The notes: a model not told the origin generated them from the letters alone. A stretch of DNA of 64,000 bases from Vitellaria paradoxa (GCA_019916065.1 CM034241.1:6177920-6241919), one strand, 5' to 3'; positions 12,001-27,000 are shown, numbered from the stretch's first letter. Translations and numbers: made by a program.

Positions 12001-15000
12001 TGACCTATTCTTTAGCATATCCCTTTCACTACCAAGGCCTGTAGCATTTAGTTCTGCAGCAGATATGGAATCATCATATAGGGCTTTGTCTTCCCTTGAG
12101 GATGTTATTGCTATCTTGAGGCGTGTAAGTGCATTTGCATATTTTTTTTTTCCAATGATTTTTGTCCAAAACTATGTAAGGGAGGTGGAGGATTATGTGT
12201 TTTCCTCTTCTGAGTTTCTACTTATCTTCAGGATGCTTCCATAGATCCGTCAGAGGTTTTCAACAGGGTTGTTTCCTCTATTTGTATTTTACTAACGAAG
12301 GATGAGGTCAGTTCATCTCTACTTGTAAATATATAAATATGTGATAGATAAGTACTCACATTGATTTGCCTTACTGGATTGCAATTTCCACGGCAATATC
12401 CTCATGTGGTTTTCAATTTAAACTTGCAGCTTGTAACTGCCCTGCATGGTTGCTCAGTGTCTATATGTGACAAGGTCAAGCAGTCAGCGGAAGGTGCTAT
12501 TCAAGCAGTCATTGAGTTTGTTACCAAACGGGGGAATGAGCTGAAAGAAAATGATATATCAAGGTTCATCTGTTTTTTCCCTATTTTTTGGTTGCTTTAT
12601 TATTTTATTTTATTTTTCCATGGGTTATGAAGATATTGAATATTGAAAGTGAACAATTTTAAATAGACTAATATTGCATTTTTCTTAGATAGCTGACGCT
12701 GTATTTGCCTACAGGACAACCCAATCTTTGCTCTCTGCTACAGTTCATGTATCTGAGAAATTTCTACGTCAGGAAACAATTGGTGCTGTATCTTTTTTCT
12801 TTTGTTTTTGGAGTCTACATTTAACCCCCGTTTGATTTCTAACTAAATAATTTTGTTTCTTTTTTTTGGTGGTTATAGTAAAATAAAAAATGTTATAATT
12901 AGAGTATTTTTGCATTAATGTAGATGTTTAGAGTTTTCATGATTCCATGCCTACTGTGTATAGAACCCTAAATTGTTATAAATATAGGCCTCCACTCCCA
13001 GTTTTGGGTGTCAGGCTTTTCTAAATCTTTGTACTTCAATATTGCATCCTGTAAACTGTTCTAGGCCACCGCAGTCGCAATAATTGGTCCAAAATCCTGA
13101 CCCTAGCCATTGTTCCACGAAGCTACAGTGCCTCCGGAGGAGTTTGGGTTGGTACGTTGGTTTAAGTAGTATGTGTAACCTTCCATTGCATTCCATCCTT
13201 GACATAAAAAATCTTGTTGGAGTATGTAAAGACAGATTGGTTTAATGAATGGCTCGACACTAATAGGGTTGTGCACTGTAGCGACGTAGAGCAACTGAAG
13301 CAACCTTGGGATATTTTTTTTTTTTTTTGGGCGACAAGATAAGGACAATAGGTGTGTCCGGTGATTGATAAGGGCCTCGGAGTGGTGGCCAGTGATGGAT
13401 ATTAGCTACAACAGTGAATTTCTAATTTGGCCTCAAGAAAACTCCTTGGTGACCGGAGATTAAAGGGCCAGATGATTAGAGTTGACGATGGTCTTCTTGT
13501 CTAGATGAAGACAGGTGACAATAGTCTTCTTTATCTCCTTTTTCATGGACTAGGGTTAGGGTTTTGGAGATTTCAAAGATCCATACTCTGATTCCACATA
13601 AAGATATGTAGTTTTAATGAACTACTCAACACCCAATAGGGTTATCTACACATGTATTTTTGCCAATAAACAGGTAACGTATCGTCTAAATTACCCATAC
13701 ACAAAGTACATAAATACATGAATACTTAATATACACTGGTAGAATAAATCTACCAATAAAACTAGTCAAAGTATTGAGTGTGTTCGTAGGTGGAAATCTA
13801 GTATCTTGGAAAAACAAGAAGTAACATTGCGGTAGCTTAACCAAGTGTAGACTCAAATATCGGGCTATGATCCATGCATCATGTGAATTAGTACCATTAA
13901 AACATATTTTTGAAGAATTTTGTGTGTCACACAAGTACCCTATGGAATTTTTGTGTGATATCCAAGCATGAGTGCACATTGCAAAAGTCCTATATTCCAT
14001 GAGAGAAGAAAACACATTTAGGTGGACTGCCATTTACTTTGCAAAAAACTCCTATAGAACACAATAAATATTGCTCGTGAAGGTAGAAGGATCAACTCAG
14101 AGAAATTTTTACTAAAGCTTTAGGGGGTACACATGTTAAATATATTTGTAAGAAGTAACTAAGTATTAGAAGTAGGGTGTTTCTCCCTTTTTGTAGATAT
14201 TTAGTAATTTTGTGATTGCTTTCTATTTTGTACAAAACTCCTAATAATAGAGGCATCGGCTCCCTTTTTTGGTTGTCAAATTTTCCCAAATCTTGGTGCT
14301 TCAATAATTATTAATTTATTCTATTCTTTGCACAAACTGCTCTCTGTATCTGCATGTATTTTCTTTAACCATCAGAAGATTTCTTCACTGGCTGAGAATA
14401 CTAGCTCAAAAATTGTCTTCAATGAAGTATTGGCTGCTGCTGGAAGAGATATAGTTTCAAAGGATATATCTAGGTTACGTGGCTGGCCGATGCAGGACAT
14501 ATTCCATGTGAGTCCCAATATATATTCAGACAAACTGACTTGCCATTTTTTTCGTATTTTGAGAATTGTGTCCCAATTATTTTTGTATTTTTTGTATGGA
14601 CATACTAGGAATTGCCCGCGCGTAAGGGCATGAAAACATAACTTAGCTTGCAAAGAGCTCAAATGTAAATTTGTAAAACAAACTTACATGGAAAACTGTA
14701 AAAATAATAGTTAGAAATAAAAATCACTAATAAAAAGAGACTAAGAGTAATGTAACTATGACCCAAACGCACTTTGACCAAAACCAAATTTACATGAAAA
14801 GCTATACAAATAAAAATTACTAATAAAAAAAGATTACGGGTTATGCATACTACTATGACTTTAACACACTTTCACGCAACCTTGTTAAAAAAAAAAAAAA
14901 AATGCATCAATCAATTAAATAGCCAAACTCTAAACTTGTTTTAAAAAAAAAAAAAAAAAAAAGAAAATCACCAATCAAAAGAGATGAGTGGTGCATGCCA

Positions 15001-18000
15001 CCATGACATCTTGACCAAATCAAGACTGCATTAAAAAGAAAAAAAAAAAAAAAGAAAAAAAATCAATTAACTAATTCAATAGCATCGCCAAGTAGTTCTT
15101 CATTTCACTATATGTATAAACAACAAAATGCTAGTACAATCCATAGATAGTGAATGATACGAAAATACAACATCCATTTTACTAAGGTATTGCTTATGTC
15201 TAAAGGCACTTCGTTAGGCACAGCATAAACTTAACATGTACCAATTTGAATAGCAATGTAAAGCAAAAAAAATTATCGAGGCCCACATCAAAATGCAAAA
15301 AAATGAATTCATGTAAATAAATTCACAATAATATTCACACATGATCTCAAATTGAGCAAAGCATAAATCATTTGATTGCATCCTAAACTACCTTGGGCAA
15401 AACCTGAGACCTATTTAACGCAATTTGAGGTTTATTGACACATATTAACAATTAAAAGTTAAAATAATCTTTTAACTAAAAGAATTGCAACAATTAAAAA
15501 ACAACTTGGGACAAACAATTAAATAATCCGATTAATTCTAACATGCATTTGAGAGAGTAAGGATCGGTCGAGTTCTGCTGTGGAGAAATTGATGGTGGGT
15601 ATGGCAAGGGAAGAGAGATGATTGAGTTGTGATTAGAGAAAGGAGAGAGAATAAAATTTAGTGGGAGTTTCAATTAGTAGCGAGATAAGAGAATGATGAT
15701 GAGATTCGGTGGCAAGTTACAACAGTTGAAATTTAAAGGGGGGGGGGAGAGGTCTGGTGCCATTTCAAGGGCAGGATTGGAGGTCAATTTCTAGTTGACA
15801 GATTTGGGTTACGGTGGGGCTAGAGGACAAAGTTCTCATTAAAGAACTATGGTTTTGGGCAGTTGGATGAATGTGATGGTTTTGGGCGGGGTACAAAGAG
15901 TTAGAGATAGTTAGAGATTTAAAATCTGGCCATTCATTTTCAAAAGGACAATCTCAGCTGAACCAAACAATTAACATGGAGTCCTTTTACAAAAATCAAA
16001 CATAGGTGGGTGTTGAATATAGTTCATCTCTGTTTGTTCATTATTAAAATAGCACCCTGTTAAAAAGCGAACTTGGCGATAAGTAACCCCCTCCCCCCCC
16101 CCCCCCGGCACCCAAAAAAAAAAAAGAAAAAATAAAAGAAGGAAAAAAAAAAAAAGTGGACTGGGGATAGGGGTGACTGGTGTTATGATTTTTATAGGAA
16201 TTTTGTGTTACTGGGCTGGGATGGGCTGAGTTTTTGGTGATTTTAACATAATGGTTTTACCATTGTACATGTCATCAAAAATTGAGGATGAAATTCTATC
16301 AAGCTATGGAGACCGTGGGTTTAATTAACCCTAAAGTTCTTACTATAATGCTAAAGTTGGAAAATATGTCAAATAAATTGTGGAGCTCAAATTGTTACTT
16401 CTATGAAAGGTTTTGTTGTATATTACCTGCTTGATTGCATCTCTTATCGAATAAAATTAATACCATTGTTTAGTACTTTTTTGTTCCTGTTTATTTTTAC
16501 AGGCATTCTCACAGCATACAGTACTTTCATTCTTGTTCCTGGAGCATGTCATAACTGTCCTTAACCAGACACCTGTTGTTAAGGGGGATTTGGAGAAAGG
16601 AGACAGCTCTAGACATTCTGCTGATGGTCACACTGACAATGACATCCTGCAGGCTGCTATTTTTTCACTCACTGCCTTCTTCAGGTTTGTTTCAATTGCA
16701 TTGTTTTGGTTCCAATTTCATTATACAGCCTATTGAGTATTGTAATGTGCTATCTTTACTGCAGAGGGGGTGGTAAAGTAGGGAAAAAGGCTGTTGAGCA
16801 AAGTTATTCTTCTGTTTTAGCAGAACTTCTACTTCAACTGGGAACCTGTCATGGTTTAGCTAGTTCTGGTCAACAAGAACCATTACAGTATGTACATAGC
16901 CTATAATTATATTCAGAAGGTTATTTCTGTTATGCACTGTTTCTTTTAAAATTCAATTTGATCATTATCCAATATTGTTCTTTACAGGGCACTTCTAGTT
17001 GCATTTCAGGCATTTTGTGAATGTGTTGGTGATCTTGAAATGGGAAAGGTATATTAATTTGTGTGTATAGGTTTTTGTCATCCTTTGATGAGGAATATTT
17101 ATAAGTAAGCAGTAGAAAAACTTTATTTACAGATTTTGGTTAGAGATGGAGAGCATAATGGAAGTGAGAAGTGGATTAATCTCATTGGAGATTTAGCAGG
17201 CTGCATTGCTATAAAAAGACCAAAAGAGGTAATACGATTCCCTTGGGATGCTTTTGTTACAGTGCATATTAATCACAATATTTTCTTGCTTATGTAGACT
17301 AAAACTAACGTTAGTAGAAATGATAAAGAAAAACATGGCTCTATGTGGTTTAACTGAAGAAATTGCTCTCAACCAAGTGGAATGGAAGAAAAGTTCCATG
17401 TGGCCGATCCATTTAGTTGGGAAAAGTTCGAGTTGAGTTGAGTGTTTCCTTGATTTTGGTAGAAGGCATAGGATGAGCATGTGGTTCTATCAATAGTAGC
17501 ACTCTCATGGCCTAGAATATTCTGAAATAATCATTCTAGAGAACATCCAGGTTGGCTGCAAAGGAAGAAGCTTTACAAAAAAATTATATCAAAATTTGCA
17601 TACCTCTTGAGGGTAAAATCTAAGAAGTGATAAAATTGATAGGGCACAAAAGTTCAGGACCTATTCTAGCCTGTCTGACAGAACACTGAATCTGTAAAGG
17701 AATCTTTCACATATTCATTTTTGGGCTTTTATGTGCTGAAGTTTAATATTGGGTCCCTATTTATGAGAAGTTAAAACCCCTCAATGTAAATATGGCATGC
17801 GTGCACACACATTTTATCATTTTCCCTAAGACCCCTTCGAATTCTGTCAGCCTGAATAGATTTTATATAAGAAAGTTCCATTATATATATTTATTTATTT
17901 ATTTTCATGTTTCTATAATTCATATGACATCGGCTAGAATACTAGTCAGATGCAGAATTGGGTCTGCATATCAAATTGACTGCCTTGATCTGACACACAA

Positions 18001-21000
18001 TGATGATTTGTGTTAGAATCTGGATAATCAAGCAATCCAATTAATTTTATTTGTCAAATGCTTCCAAGTCGTGCTGTTAGACTCATGTAACGCAAAGGTT
18101 TCTTATCCAATACCAATTGAAGTGCTTGCCCAAGGTTTCTACATTTCACCTTGTAATAAATAAGGATTGGATCCAGGCTATAACCTTCCCTTAGGCAATG
18201 CTTGTTTAGGGGATAAAATTGGGGGGATTGGATAAGCAGCCTACCATTTTTGAGGGAGTTGACTTTAGTCTTGTGTTTGGTTTGCAGTATTACAACTCCG
18301 GATTCGATTTATATCCTCCAAAATGGGGGATAAGTAATACCACAGGAGACATGGTATTACTTATACCCCATCTTTGGATTTGTTTCCTGTTAAAATCTAA
18401 AGGTCCAAAATTATTTCTTGTCACATCTCATGTTAAATCACATCTTTTTTCCCACTTTATATCCCACCAATAAAACACCAAAAAAATAATCCTACATAAA
18501 AAATTAATCCCATGTTGTATCCAATCCCATATATTATCTTATGATATTACTTATAACCCGTCATCCAATCCCTCAAAACAAACATAGCCTTAAAGTACAA
18601 CAAATTAAAGATTAAAGATTCAAGAGACTTGTTTTTATTCTTATATGCCCTTCTAAAGTTTCAATAATTGAATTCAATGGTGACATATAAAACATTAATT
18701 GGATTGTCATTTAATTGTAGTTTTTTAATTTCTACTTGTCAGAAAATTAGAAAACGGAAAACAATTTTAACTTTGGACTTCATACCCCATTTTTTTTTTT
18801 TTTTTTTTATGTTTTCTTACCTATATGAAATGATATTCATACACATTTTTTTTTTAATTTTTTTTCTCTGTTTCAATTTTTTTAATTCTTTTCTTCGTTT
18901 TCATTTTTTTTCTCTTCCTTTAAGAATATGGATCAGATTAGTTAAAATACTCACCCAGTAGTCAGAAGAAGGCTTTGGGGTGGTCACCTCTATCGCATGT
19001 TAAATATTGCAAGCCTATACCACTCTTCACATCCCCTTCTATGACTTGAAGGATCATTATTGATATTCATACTCATGATTGTTCCATCATTTGATAACTT
19101 CTAATAGTTGTTTGCATTTTAATTTAATCTGAATGCCATATTAAATTTTTTATCATATGATCGGATTCTTCAGGTTTCAGCCATTTGTCTAAGTTTAAGT
19201 AAATCATTTAACCGGCCCCAAAGATTTCAAAGGGAAGCAGCTGCCGCAGCAGTGTCAGAGTTTGTCCGCTACAGGTGTAGTTTTAATAAACTGACTTTAC
19301 AAGTACTCCTTTTTATTGGAATAAACATAATTTGAGGTCTACCTACATGTATGAAACCCTAATAATAAATTAATTAAACAAAGTTATTGATTTAATATAG
19401 GGTTTTTTACATTTTACGAAAATTGAGATCACAAATAAATGGTCCAATATTTGTAAACTTCAAAAATATGGATTTCTCAAATTAGAAACTACACAAACAT
19501 GGATCCCTAAAATTATAAATCACATACATGGAATCCTTCTATTCACTTTCGAAAAATCCTAAAATATGCTTTGTTATATATATGCCCCTCTCTCTTCCCC
19601 CTTTTTCTCTCTTACCACCACCAATCCCCTCCCCAAGGACCACCTGCACGTCAGCCTCCACCACCCTTGTTGTTTTTTGAAGGTGCTAGTTGTTAAAGCT
19701 TCTGAGTGTTAAATGGTATTGACTAGCATCCATTTTAGGTATGACTAGCACCCAATTCCTGTAACAACTATCACCCCGTTTTGTAACTACTAGTATTGTT
19801 TTTGAAAATGTATTAAAAAATTATGATCAAGGCAAAGAAGAAGAGGGGAATGGTGATGGCTGGGTGGTGGAGTGTGGGTTAGCAGGTGGCAGACAATGTG
19901 GAAAATAGTTATATATTTAATATAATTATTTTATTTTATAGGCTAACATTGTATTGACAAGGTTCTATTAGAGTGTTTCATGTATAAAATATGAGTTTTA
20001 TGCATAAATTATGTGCTAAAATTGAATTTTTAAATATGTTTATAATGGTATTCAATTATATTGGGACAAGTACACCATACTCGTATGTCCATACTTGTAT
20101 GTGGTATCCTTGTTCAAGTGTCAAGTATCTGACGTGGGTACATCATACATTTAGAAAGGTCTATGTAACAGATTTTAACTGATTAGTCATATTGGACAAT
20201 CATGTTAAGTATTTTTAACGATTTTGGTTTAGTTATTTTCTTTTCAATTTTTCCTTTTAATATTTTCTGCTTGAGATCTGCTAGTGTGTCATCTAGCTTA
20301 ATGAGAGTGTTGCTGCCCTTTGTATTCGTACTTTAGCTTAGATCACTTCAGTTAATGATAGACTCTACAGTTCTCATTAAATCAGAATTCTTGGTGGTGC
20401 AGTGATGGTTTTGGATCCTTGTTGGAGCAGATGGTTGAAGCATTGTGTCGGCACGTGACTGATGATTCTCCTACTGTTAGATGTCTTTGTCTAAGGGGAC
20501 TTGTGCAGGTCTTCTATACATGCACGATTTACATTTTCTATTTGTACCCATTTTTTTCCCTTCAAGGTTTCAATATCAAAAGAATTTTAGCAAGGACCTT
20601 TTAATTCATGCTCCTCCTTTTGGTTAGTTCTCCCTATTTGGTGTTTGGTCATTGCCGACAAGGTCAGTTTGCTTGTTTGCACATGCAAGAAATAACCCCT
20701 TATGTGCGAAATTATGGGGATCTCCTTTAAAATCAAACAATTCCATCGAATTGAGTATGATTGTATATGTGATAGCATCTATTATATCAAGAATATCAAT
20801 GAATCTAATTATTGCAATTGCTCAGGATACCTTTTTTTTTTTGACTTCTAGGGTTTTTTTCTTAGTTCAAGATCTCTTTTACTAACGGGAATCAAAGAAT
20901 TAGTAGATCTATTCTGTTCAAAATGAGAATGGGATAGGGTTATGAAGTTATAATCTATAATCTGATGATTGAGTCGATTCCATAATTATAAGTTAATTCC

Positions 21001-24000
21001 ATACTAGAATAGACTGAACATGTGGATGCACACACTACACATGCTATTGTTGTTGCACAAACCAAAAGAAAAAGGAGAAACAAAGAACAAAAAACTTGGA
21101 AAATTTAATGCTTGATTTGGTGTTAAGAATATGGAAATTATCTTTATATTCCACTTTGAATCTCTAATGAATTGGATGTATGATGTCAAGTTGCATTAGG
21201 GTTTTTCCTTGTGATTGCTTGTTTAATTAGCACAGAACTTTCAGAAACGTTTGGAAATGGAATAATAAATTAATTAAATAATATATAAATTTGATGTGTT
21301 TTGATGGTGGTGATATTAGAATTATTATTCCACTAATGTTACATTTTGGTCCTTGTGAAATTGGAACATTCCGAACGTTTTGAGGAAAATCAATGATGTT
21401 TTTCTTTGTATTGTAACTTTTTTTTTTCAATCATTTTTTATTTATTCAGTGAGTGTATGACCTTTCTAGATTTTGGCTTGTAGATACCATCCATCCATAT
21501 TCTTCGGTACACCACTGAAGTTCTTGGAGTCATATTAGCATTGCTTGACGATTCAGATGAATCAGTTCAATTAACTGCAGTGTCATGCTTGCTGATGGTA
21601 ATTACCCAGCTTTTTTTTAATTTTCTTAAGCAGTGGCTGTTGAATCAAGGGTTTTTCTTTCTTTATTTTTTGGTCCATCATTTCTTTATACTCTTAATGC
21701 TAATGTAACAGGTTCTTGAATCATCAGCCAATGATGCTGTTGAACCCATTTTACTTAACTTATCTGTGCGGCTTCGCAACCTCCAAGTATGCTCTCTTGT
21801 GTTTTCATTTTATGCTCTCTTCTTACTCCAATTCTCAGTTTCAAAAGTTCTGAAGTTCTAAAAATTTTCATGTTACTGCAATTGAGATCTTCATGATGAT
21901 ATGCTTTAATATGCATGCAACACAAAAACTTTTAGAGCATGTCATGTTTTTAGAGCACATTTTCTCGAAAATATTTTGTGTTCTTATTCAATGTAAAAAA
22001 CAATTCGTGTTACTGAAATTTAGATCTTTATCATGAGACGTTCTAAAATGCATGCATGCATGCTGAAAGTTTACAATGAAGTTCTAAATGCACTTTATCC
22101 TCTTGGAAGTTCGTATTCGTGCCTCTTCACGAACTTTTTTTTGAAAAGGATAAATAAAAATTTTATTTCAGAAGACCTGAATAAGCATCAGGAAGATGCT
22201 TACTGTACAATAGAGCTGTACAAATTAGCCCAAAACCAAATATTAGCTCAAATTATCAAGGAAGTTTAAGAAAGAACAAAGGTTTAGATCACTTCCTTCC
22301 CTTGCCCACCCATATAGACAACTGAGGAATACACTCTTAATCTTCAAAACAGTCCTCGAGTCTTCTTCAAAAATCCTCCTGTTACGCTCTTTCCAAATAA
22401 TCCAAAAGAGGCAAAAAGAAGCCAAATTCCAAATCTTCTTTGAACTCTTTTCCAAAGATTGCTCCCACCAAGTCAGCAGAAAGCTCCCAAGATCTACCGG
22501 GAAGCAAAATTGGACTCCAAAACAAATAAGAATCAAGCTCCATAATTCTGACAACCAGTTGCAATGAAGAAAAAGATGATCAATAGTTTCCTCTTGACTT
22601 AGACACAGCGGGCATCGATTAGCTAAAAGATAACCACGGCGCTGCAGATTGTCTAGTGTCAAAATCATACCTTTGATGGTACACCAAAAAAAGAAAATAA
22701 CTCGCGTAGGTACTGCAGCTTTCCATATTTTTAGCGAAGGAAAAACCTCATTACTGTTGTCACCTTGTAGGAAGGAGTAAAAGGACTTCACCGATAATTC
22801 CTTGTTCCTTGGTTGCTTCCAAATGACTGCATCAGCTGCCATAGACAACTTGACAGTACGTAATAATTCTAGTAAAGATAATAAACTGTCAAACTCCCAG
22901 TCGTTAACATTTCTTCGCAGCTTCACAGTCCAACAGGTTTGAGTGCCAACCCCATTGCAGTAATCTGAGACTCTAGCTTCTTTATTAGTTGCAATTGCAA
23001 AGATTTCAGGAAATATGTCTGAAAGACATCCAAGACCAGACCAATTTTGCTTCCAAAAGTATATTCTATCACCTTTCCCAACTTGCCATGTGATACATCT
23101 GCTGAAAATTTGCCATAAGCCTCTTATACCACGCCATAAAGCTGTACCATAAGGACTCTACACAGAAGCTGAGGTCCACCCTCCAAGACCTTCACCATAT
23201 TTGGTTGCAATCATCTTTTTCCAAAGCCTGTTTTCCTCTTGTGCATATCTCCAAAGCCATTTTCCTAATAAGGCCTCATTGTTTAATTTCAATTGCCGAA
23301 TACCTACTCCACCTGCCTTCAAAGGTTTACAAACTTCCTTCCACTTCACAAGACTAAATTTGTGAACCTCCTCATTTCTACCCTATGGAAAATCTCTTTG
23401 CAACCTTTCCAATTCCTTAATTATTGAGATTGGAGCTGTGAATAAAGAGAGGAAATAAGTGGGTAGGCTAGCAAGAACACTCTTAATAAGTGTAATCCTA
23501 GCCCCAGTCGATAGATAGTTGAGCTTCCACCCAGCCAACGTACTCCTGCATCTCTCCAAAACTGGACCCCAAATATGTTTTGATTTGTAGGGAGCTCCCA
23601 AAGGCAAACCAAGGTAAGTGGTAGGAAAGGAACCAACCTTACAACCCATAATATTTGACAATCCACTCAAATCATCCAGAACACCAGCAGCTATGACCTC
23701 AGACTTTTGGAGATTTATCTTTAAACCAGTCACTGCTTTGAAACCCAATAAAGTGCAGCGTAGATGTCCTAATTGTAGCATGTCAGCCCCACAAAAAAAG
23801 ATAGAATCATCGGCAAATAACAGATGGGATATGCTGAGAGGAGATCTATTATTACCGACAACAAAACCTTTAATAAAGCCAGCATTTTCTACATTTTGCA
23901 ACATTCTACTAAGGACTTCCATTACTAAAATGAAAAGAAAAGTAGAGAGGGGATCTCCTTGCCTTAGACCTCGGGATGAAACAAAAAAGCCTTTGGGAGA

Positions 24001-27000
24001 ACCATTAATCAGGACTGAAAATCTGACAGTTGAAATGCACCAATGAATCCATTGACACCATTTGTTACCAAAACCCATTTTACCTAACAAATAAATCAAA
24101 GAGTTCCAATTTACATGGTCTAAGGCTTTCTCTAAATCCAATTTGCAAACAATACTTGTCTCCTTCTTCTTAATCTTTGAATCCAAAATCTCATTAGCTA
24201 TCAAAACAGCATCCAAAATCTGTCTACCACTCACGAATGCATTCTGAGAAGCTGAAATCAGAGGGTCCAAAACTGATTTAAGTCTATTAGCAAGTACTTT
24301 GGAGAGAATTTTATAAACAGCCCCAACCAGGCTAATGGGCCTAAAATCCTTAACTTCTACTGCACCAGGTTTCTTCGAAACAAGAGCAATGAATTTAGAG
24401 TTCATACTCCTAACAAATCTACCATTTTGATGGAATTCTGCAAAAAACTGTAGTAAATCCTCTTTGAAAATATTCCAGCAGCTTTGAAAAAATGCAATGG
24501 TCCACCCATCAGGCCCTGGTGCTTTTTCTCCATTAAGACCCTTAAGAGCTTGATATATTTCTTCTTCAATGAATTGATTCTCTAAGCTCGCAGCATCTGC
24601 AGAGCTGAGCTGGGAAAATTCCAGATTGTCAACCTTTGGCCTCCAATAGACTTCTTCTGAAAATAGCTGCTTGTAAAATTGTAAAATATCTTGCCTTATC
24701 ATGCTCGGATCTTCTGTGAGAGAATCATTAATCCTTATTCTACCAATCCAATTCCTTCTCTTATTTGCAGTGGCCATTTTGTGGAAAAATTTTGTGTTTC
24801 TGTCGCCTGCTTTAAGCCATAAAACTCTAGACTTTTGCCTCTAACTAATCTCCTCCATTTTAAGAATATTTCTCAACTCCTGAATCTTACTTTCTCTGCA
24901 GCTTCTATCCAAATTAGTGAGCTTACCTACGTCATCCAAAGTATCCAGCTGCTGAATGTCCTTTTCAAGTTGAGATTTCTGATTATCAAGTCTCCCAAAA
25001 ACCTCTGTGTTCCATTTTTTCGAATCAGCTTTAAGATATGATAGCTTTTGCATCAATCTGTAACTAGCCGAGCCATAAACAGAGTAACTTTGCCACCATG
25101 TAGCTATCATATCTTTAAAACCTTCCAGTTGCAGCCACATGTTTTCAAACCTGAAAGGTTTAGGCCCACCTTTTAATCCTCCCCCATCCAACATAATTGG
25201 AAAGTGGTCTGAAAGTATTCTGGATAATGCTTTTTGGGAGACTTCAGGGAATAAGTCCTTCCACTCATTTGACACTAGAAATCTATCAATTCTAGATTTA
25301 CTAGTGCTATTACTCCAAGTATATTTGTGACCTCCCAAAGGCAAGTCAATACAACATAAATCATTAACAAAATCAGAAAACATTTTCATATATTTAGTTC
25401 TCCCTTTGCAGTTCCATTTTTCTTCCATGTTCTTAACCATATTGAAATCACCTCCCATACACCAAGGGACATTCCATCAGAACACAGCAGCACTAGCTTC
25501 ATCCAAAAATTCAGCTTTTAGGTTGTTATCAATTGGTCCATAAACACCAGTGAAGGACCAAATGATCTCCTCATCTTTCTGCTTAAACAGACAAGATAAA
25601 GTAAAAGAACCAATCTCAGATTCTAACAGAGTCAGACTCCTATCATCCCACATTATCAAAATTCCACCTGATGCCCCCGAAGAATCAAGGGCTACCCATT
25701 TTACCCAACTACCCCCCCCCAACAAAGATCTAACAGTGAAGTCATCAGTGGTGCTGAGCTTTGTTTCCTGCAAACAAACAACATCAGGATGCCAAACCTT
25801 AAGGGAGGATTTGATTAACATTCTTTTCTCTAATCCACAGCAACCTCTAACATTCCAACTTAGAATTTTAAGCTTCATTTAAAACACAATGGTAATGATT
25901 TCCTACTTCTTCCTTCGCCAGAAACAACCAAAAGATCATCCTGCTGAGATCCCTTCTCATAAGATATTGACCATTGCAGATTCTTAAGCTCACGGACGGA
26001 CACCTTTGCAGCTTCCTTTTTGCTTTCTCCTTTCACCATTTTGCTGATTTCTTCTCTTCTCTTCAATAAACTGCAGCAAGTTAGTAAGTTTGTCTTCTAA
26101 ATCCTCACTAGAAATCCCTAAAATTTTCTTAAAAGACTTCATTCTGTTAAGGACCCAAGAAGAAATTTTTTGTTGATCTTGTCCATAGTCTCTCAGCAAT
26201 AAGATCTCTGGATTCCAGTCCTCTGGGCTGCAAGAAGCAAGGGGGATACATTCCATTGGCAAGGATTCATTCTCTGAACATAATTCAGTCCCAGGTTGGG
26301 CACTAGTTTCTAAGAAAAAATCAACTCCAGGCCTATCAGCATTATTAATTGGGTTGGCAGGAACCAAGCCGATACCAGAATTGTGGTTCTTCCTGGGACT
26401 ATACTTCTTCCCATAAAATTTTCGACTATCTTTGTTTGTCTGGCCTGAATTAATTTCCTTCCTTACAGATTTGCCATGGACTTCGTCAACCTCTTCAACA
26501 GTTGATGGAATGATAGGAACACCATTGATTGGGACCTTGCTAGCATTAATGGGGGAAATTAATTCCTTATCATCTAGATTCCTTAGCTGACCAGAATAGT
26601 CAGATTCATTAACTACAGGTTGGTCTGCTATTCCACCGACAGCATTTAAAACTGTTGACTGAGGGAAATAACCAATTCTTTGAATTATGCCATTAATATT
26701 ATTAGATAATAATTCCTGACCCTCCAGATTACCAAGCATCTCAAATTTATTGATTGAGAGGTGGCCTCCCTGGTACAATGAATTTTGAATATCCCTCTTT
26801 AATTCCTTTGATGTTTCACCTACTCGGATCCATTTAATATTTATGTAATCATTGGAGAACCTTTTAGACTTCTGAACCTTGTAATTCTGAAAACTATTGA
26901 CTTTCTGCCTTCCGTGGATGGAAGGTCCACGTGCCACCTCCGGGTTCCCCTCTGGTGGCTGGGAAATCTTCACTGATGAATGAATCAATCCAGTCCACCC

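Larger units (their letters stand above)
6010..12787 (+). other. SGR6: SGR6-like gene, exons 1-13 of those visible
   Basis: Exon coordinates: 6010-6139, 6219-6298, 6828-6963, 10064-10145, 10282-10427, 10537-10617, 10714-10814, 11416-11654, 11732-11841, 11996-12124, 12232-12306, 12430-12563, 12715-12787. Landmark peptides are [16 protein letters not shown] (exon 1), [15 protein letters not shown] (exon 3), [20 protein letters not shown] (exon 4), [20 protein letters not shown] (exon 8) and [18 protein letters not shown] (exon 11). Numbering starts at the first exon seen in the window, not at the true exon 1. Confidence 0.9.
14376..21786 (+). other. SGR6: SGR6-like gene, exons 14-22 of those visible
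   Basis: Exon coordinates: 14376 or 14379-14507, 16503-16684, 16765-16887, 16988-17048, 17133-17228, 19174-19274, 20403-20508, 21484-21597, 21712-21786. Exon 14 starts after a CAGAAG double acceptor, so the protein may or may not gain one Lys. Landmark peptides are [19 protein letters not shown] (exon 14), [15 protein letters not shown] (exon 15), [10 protein letters not shown] (exon 17) and [18 protein letters not shown] (exon 19). Confidence 0.9.

Noticed and set aside
23618..24046. 142-codon plus-strand frame inside the LINE
   Set aside because: Antisense shadow of the reverse transcriptase.
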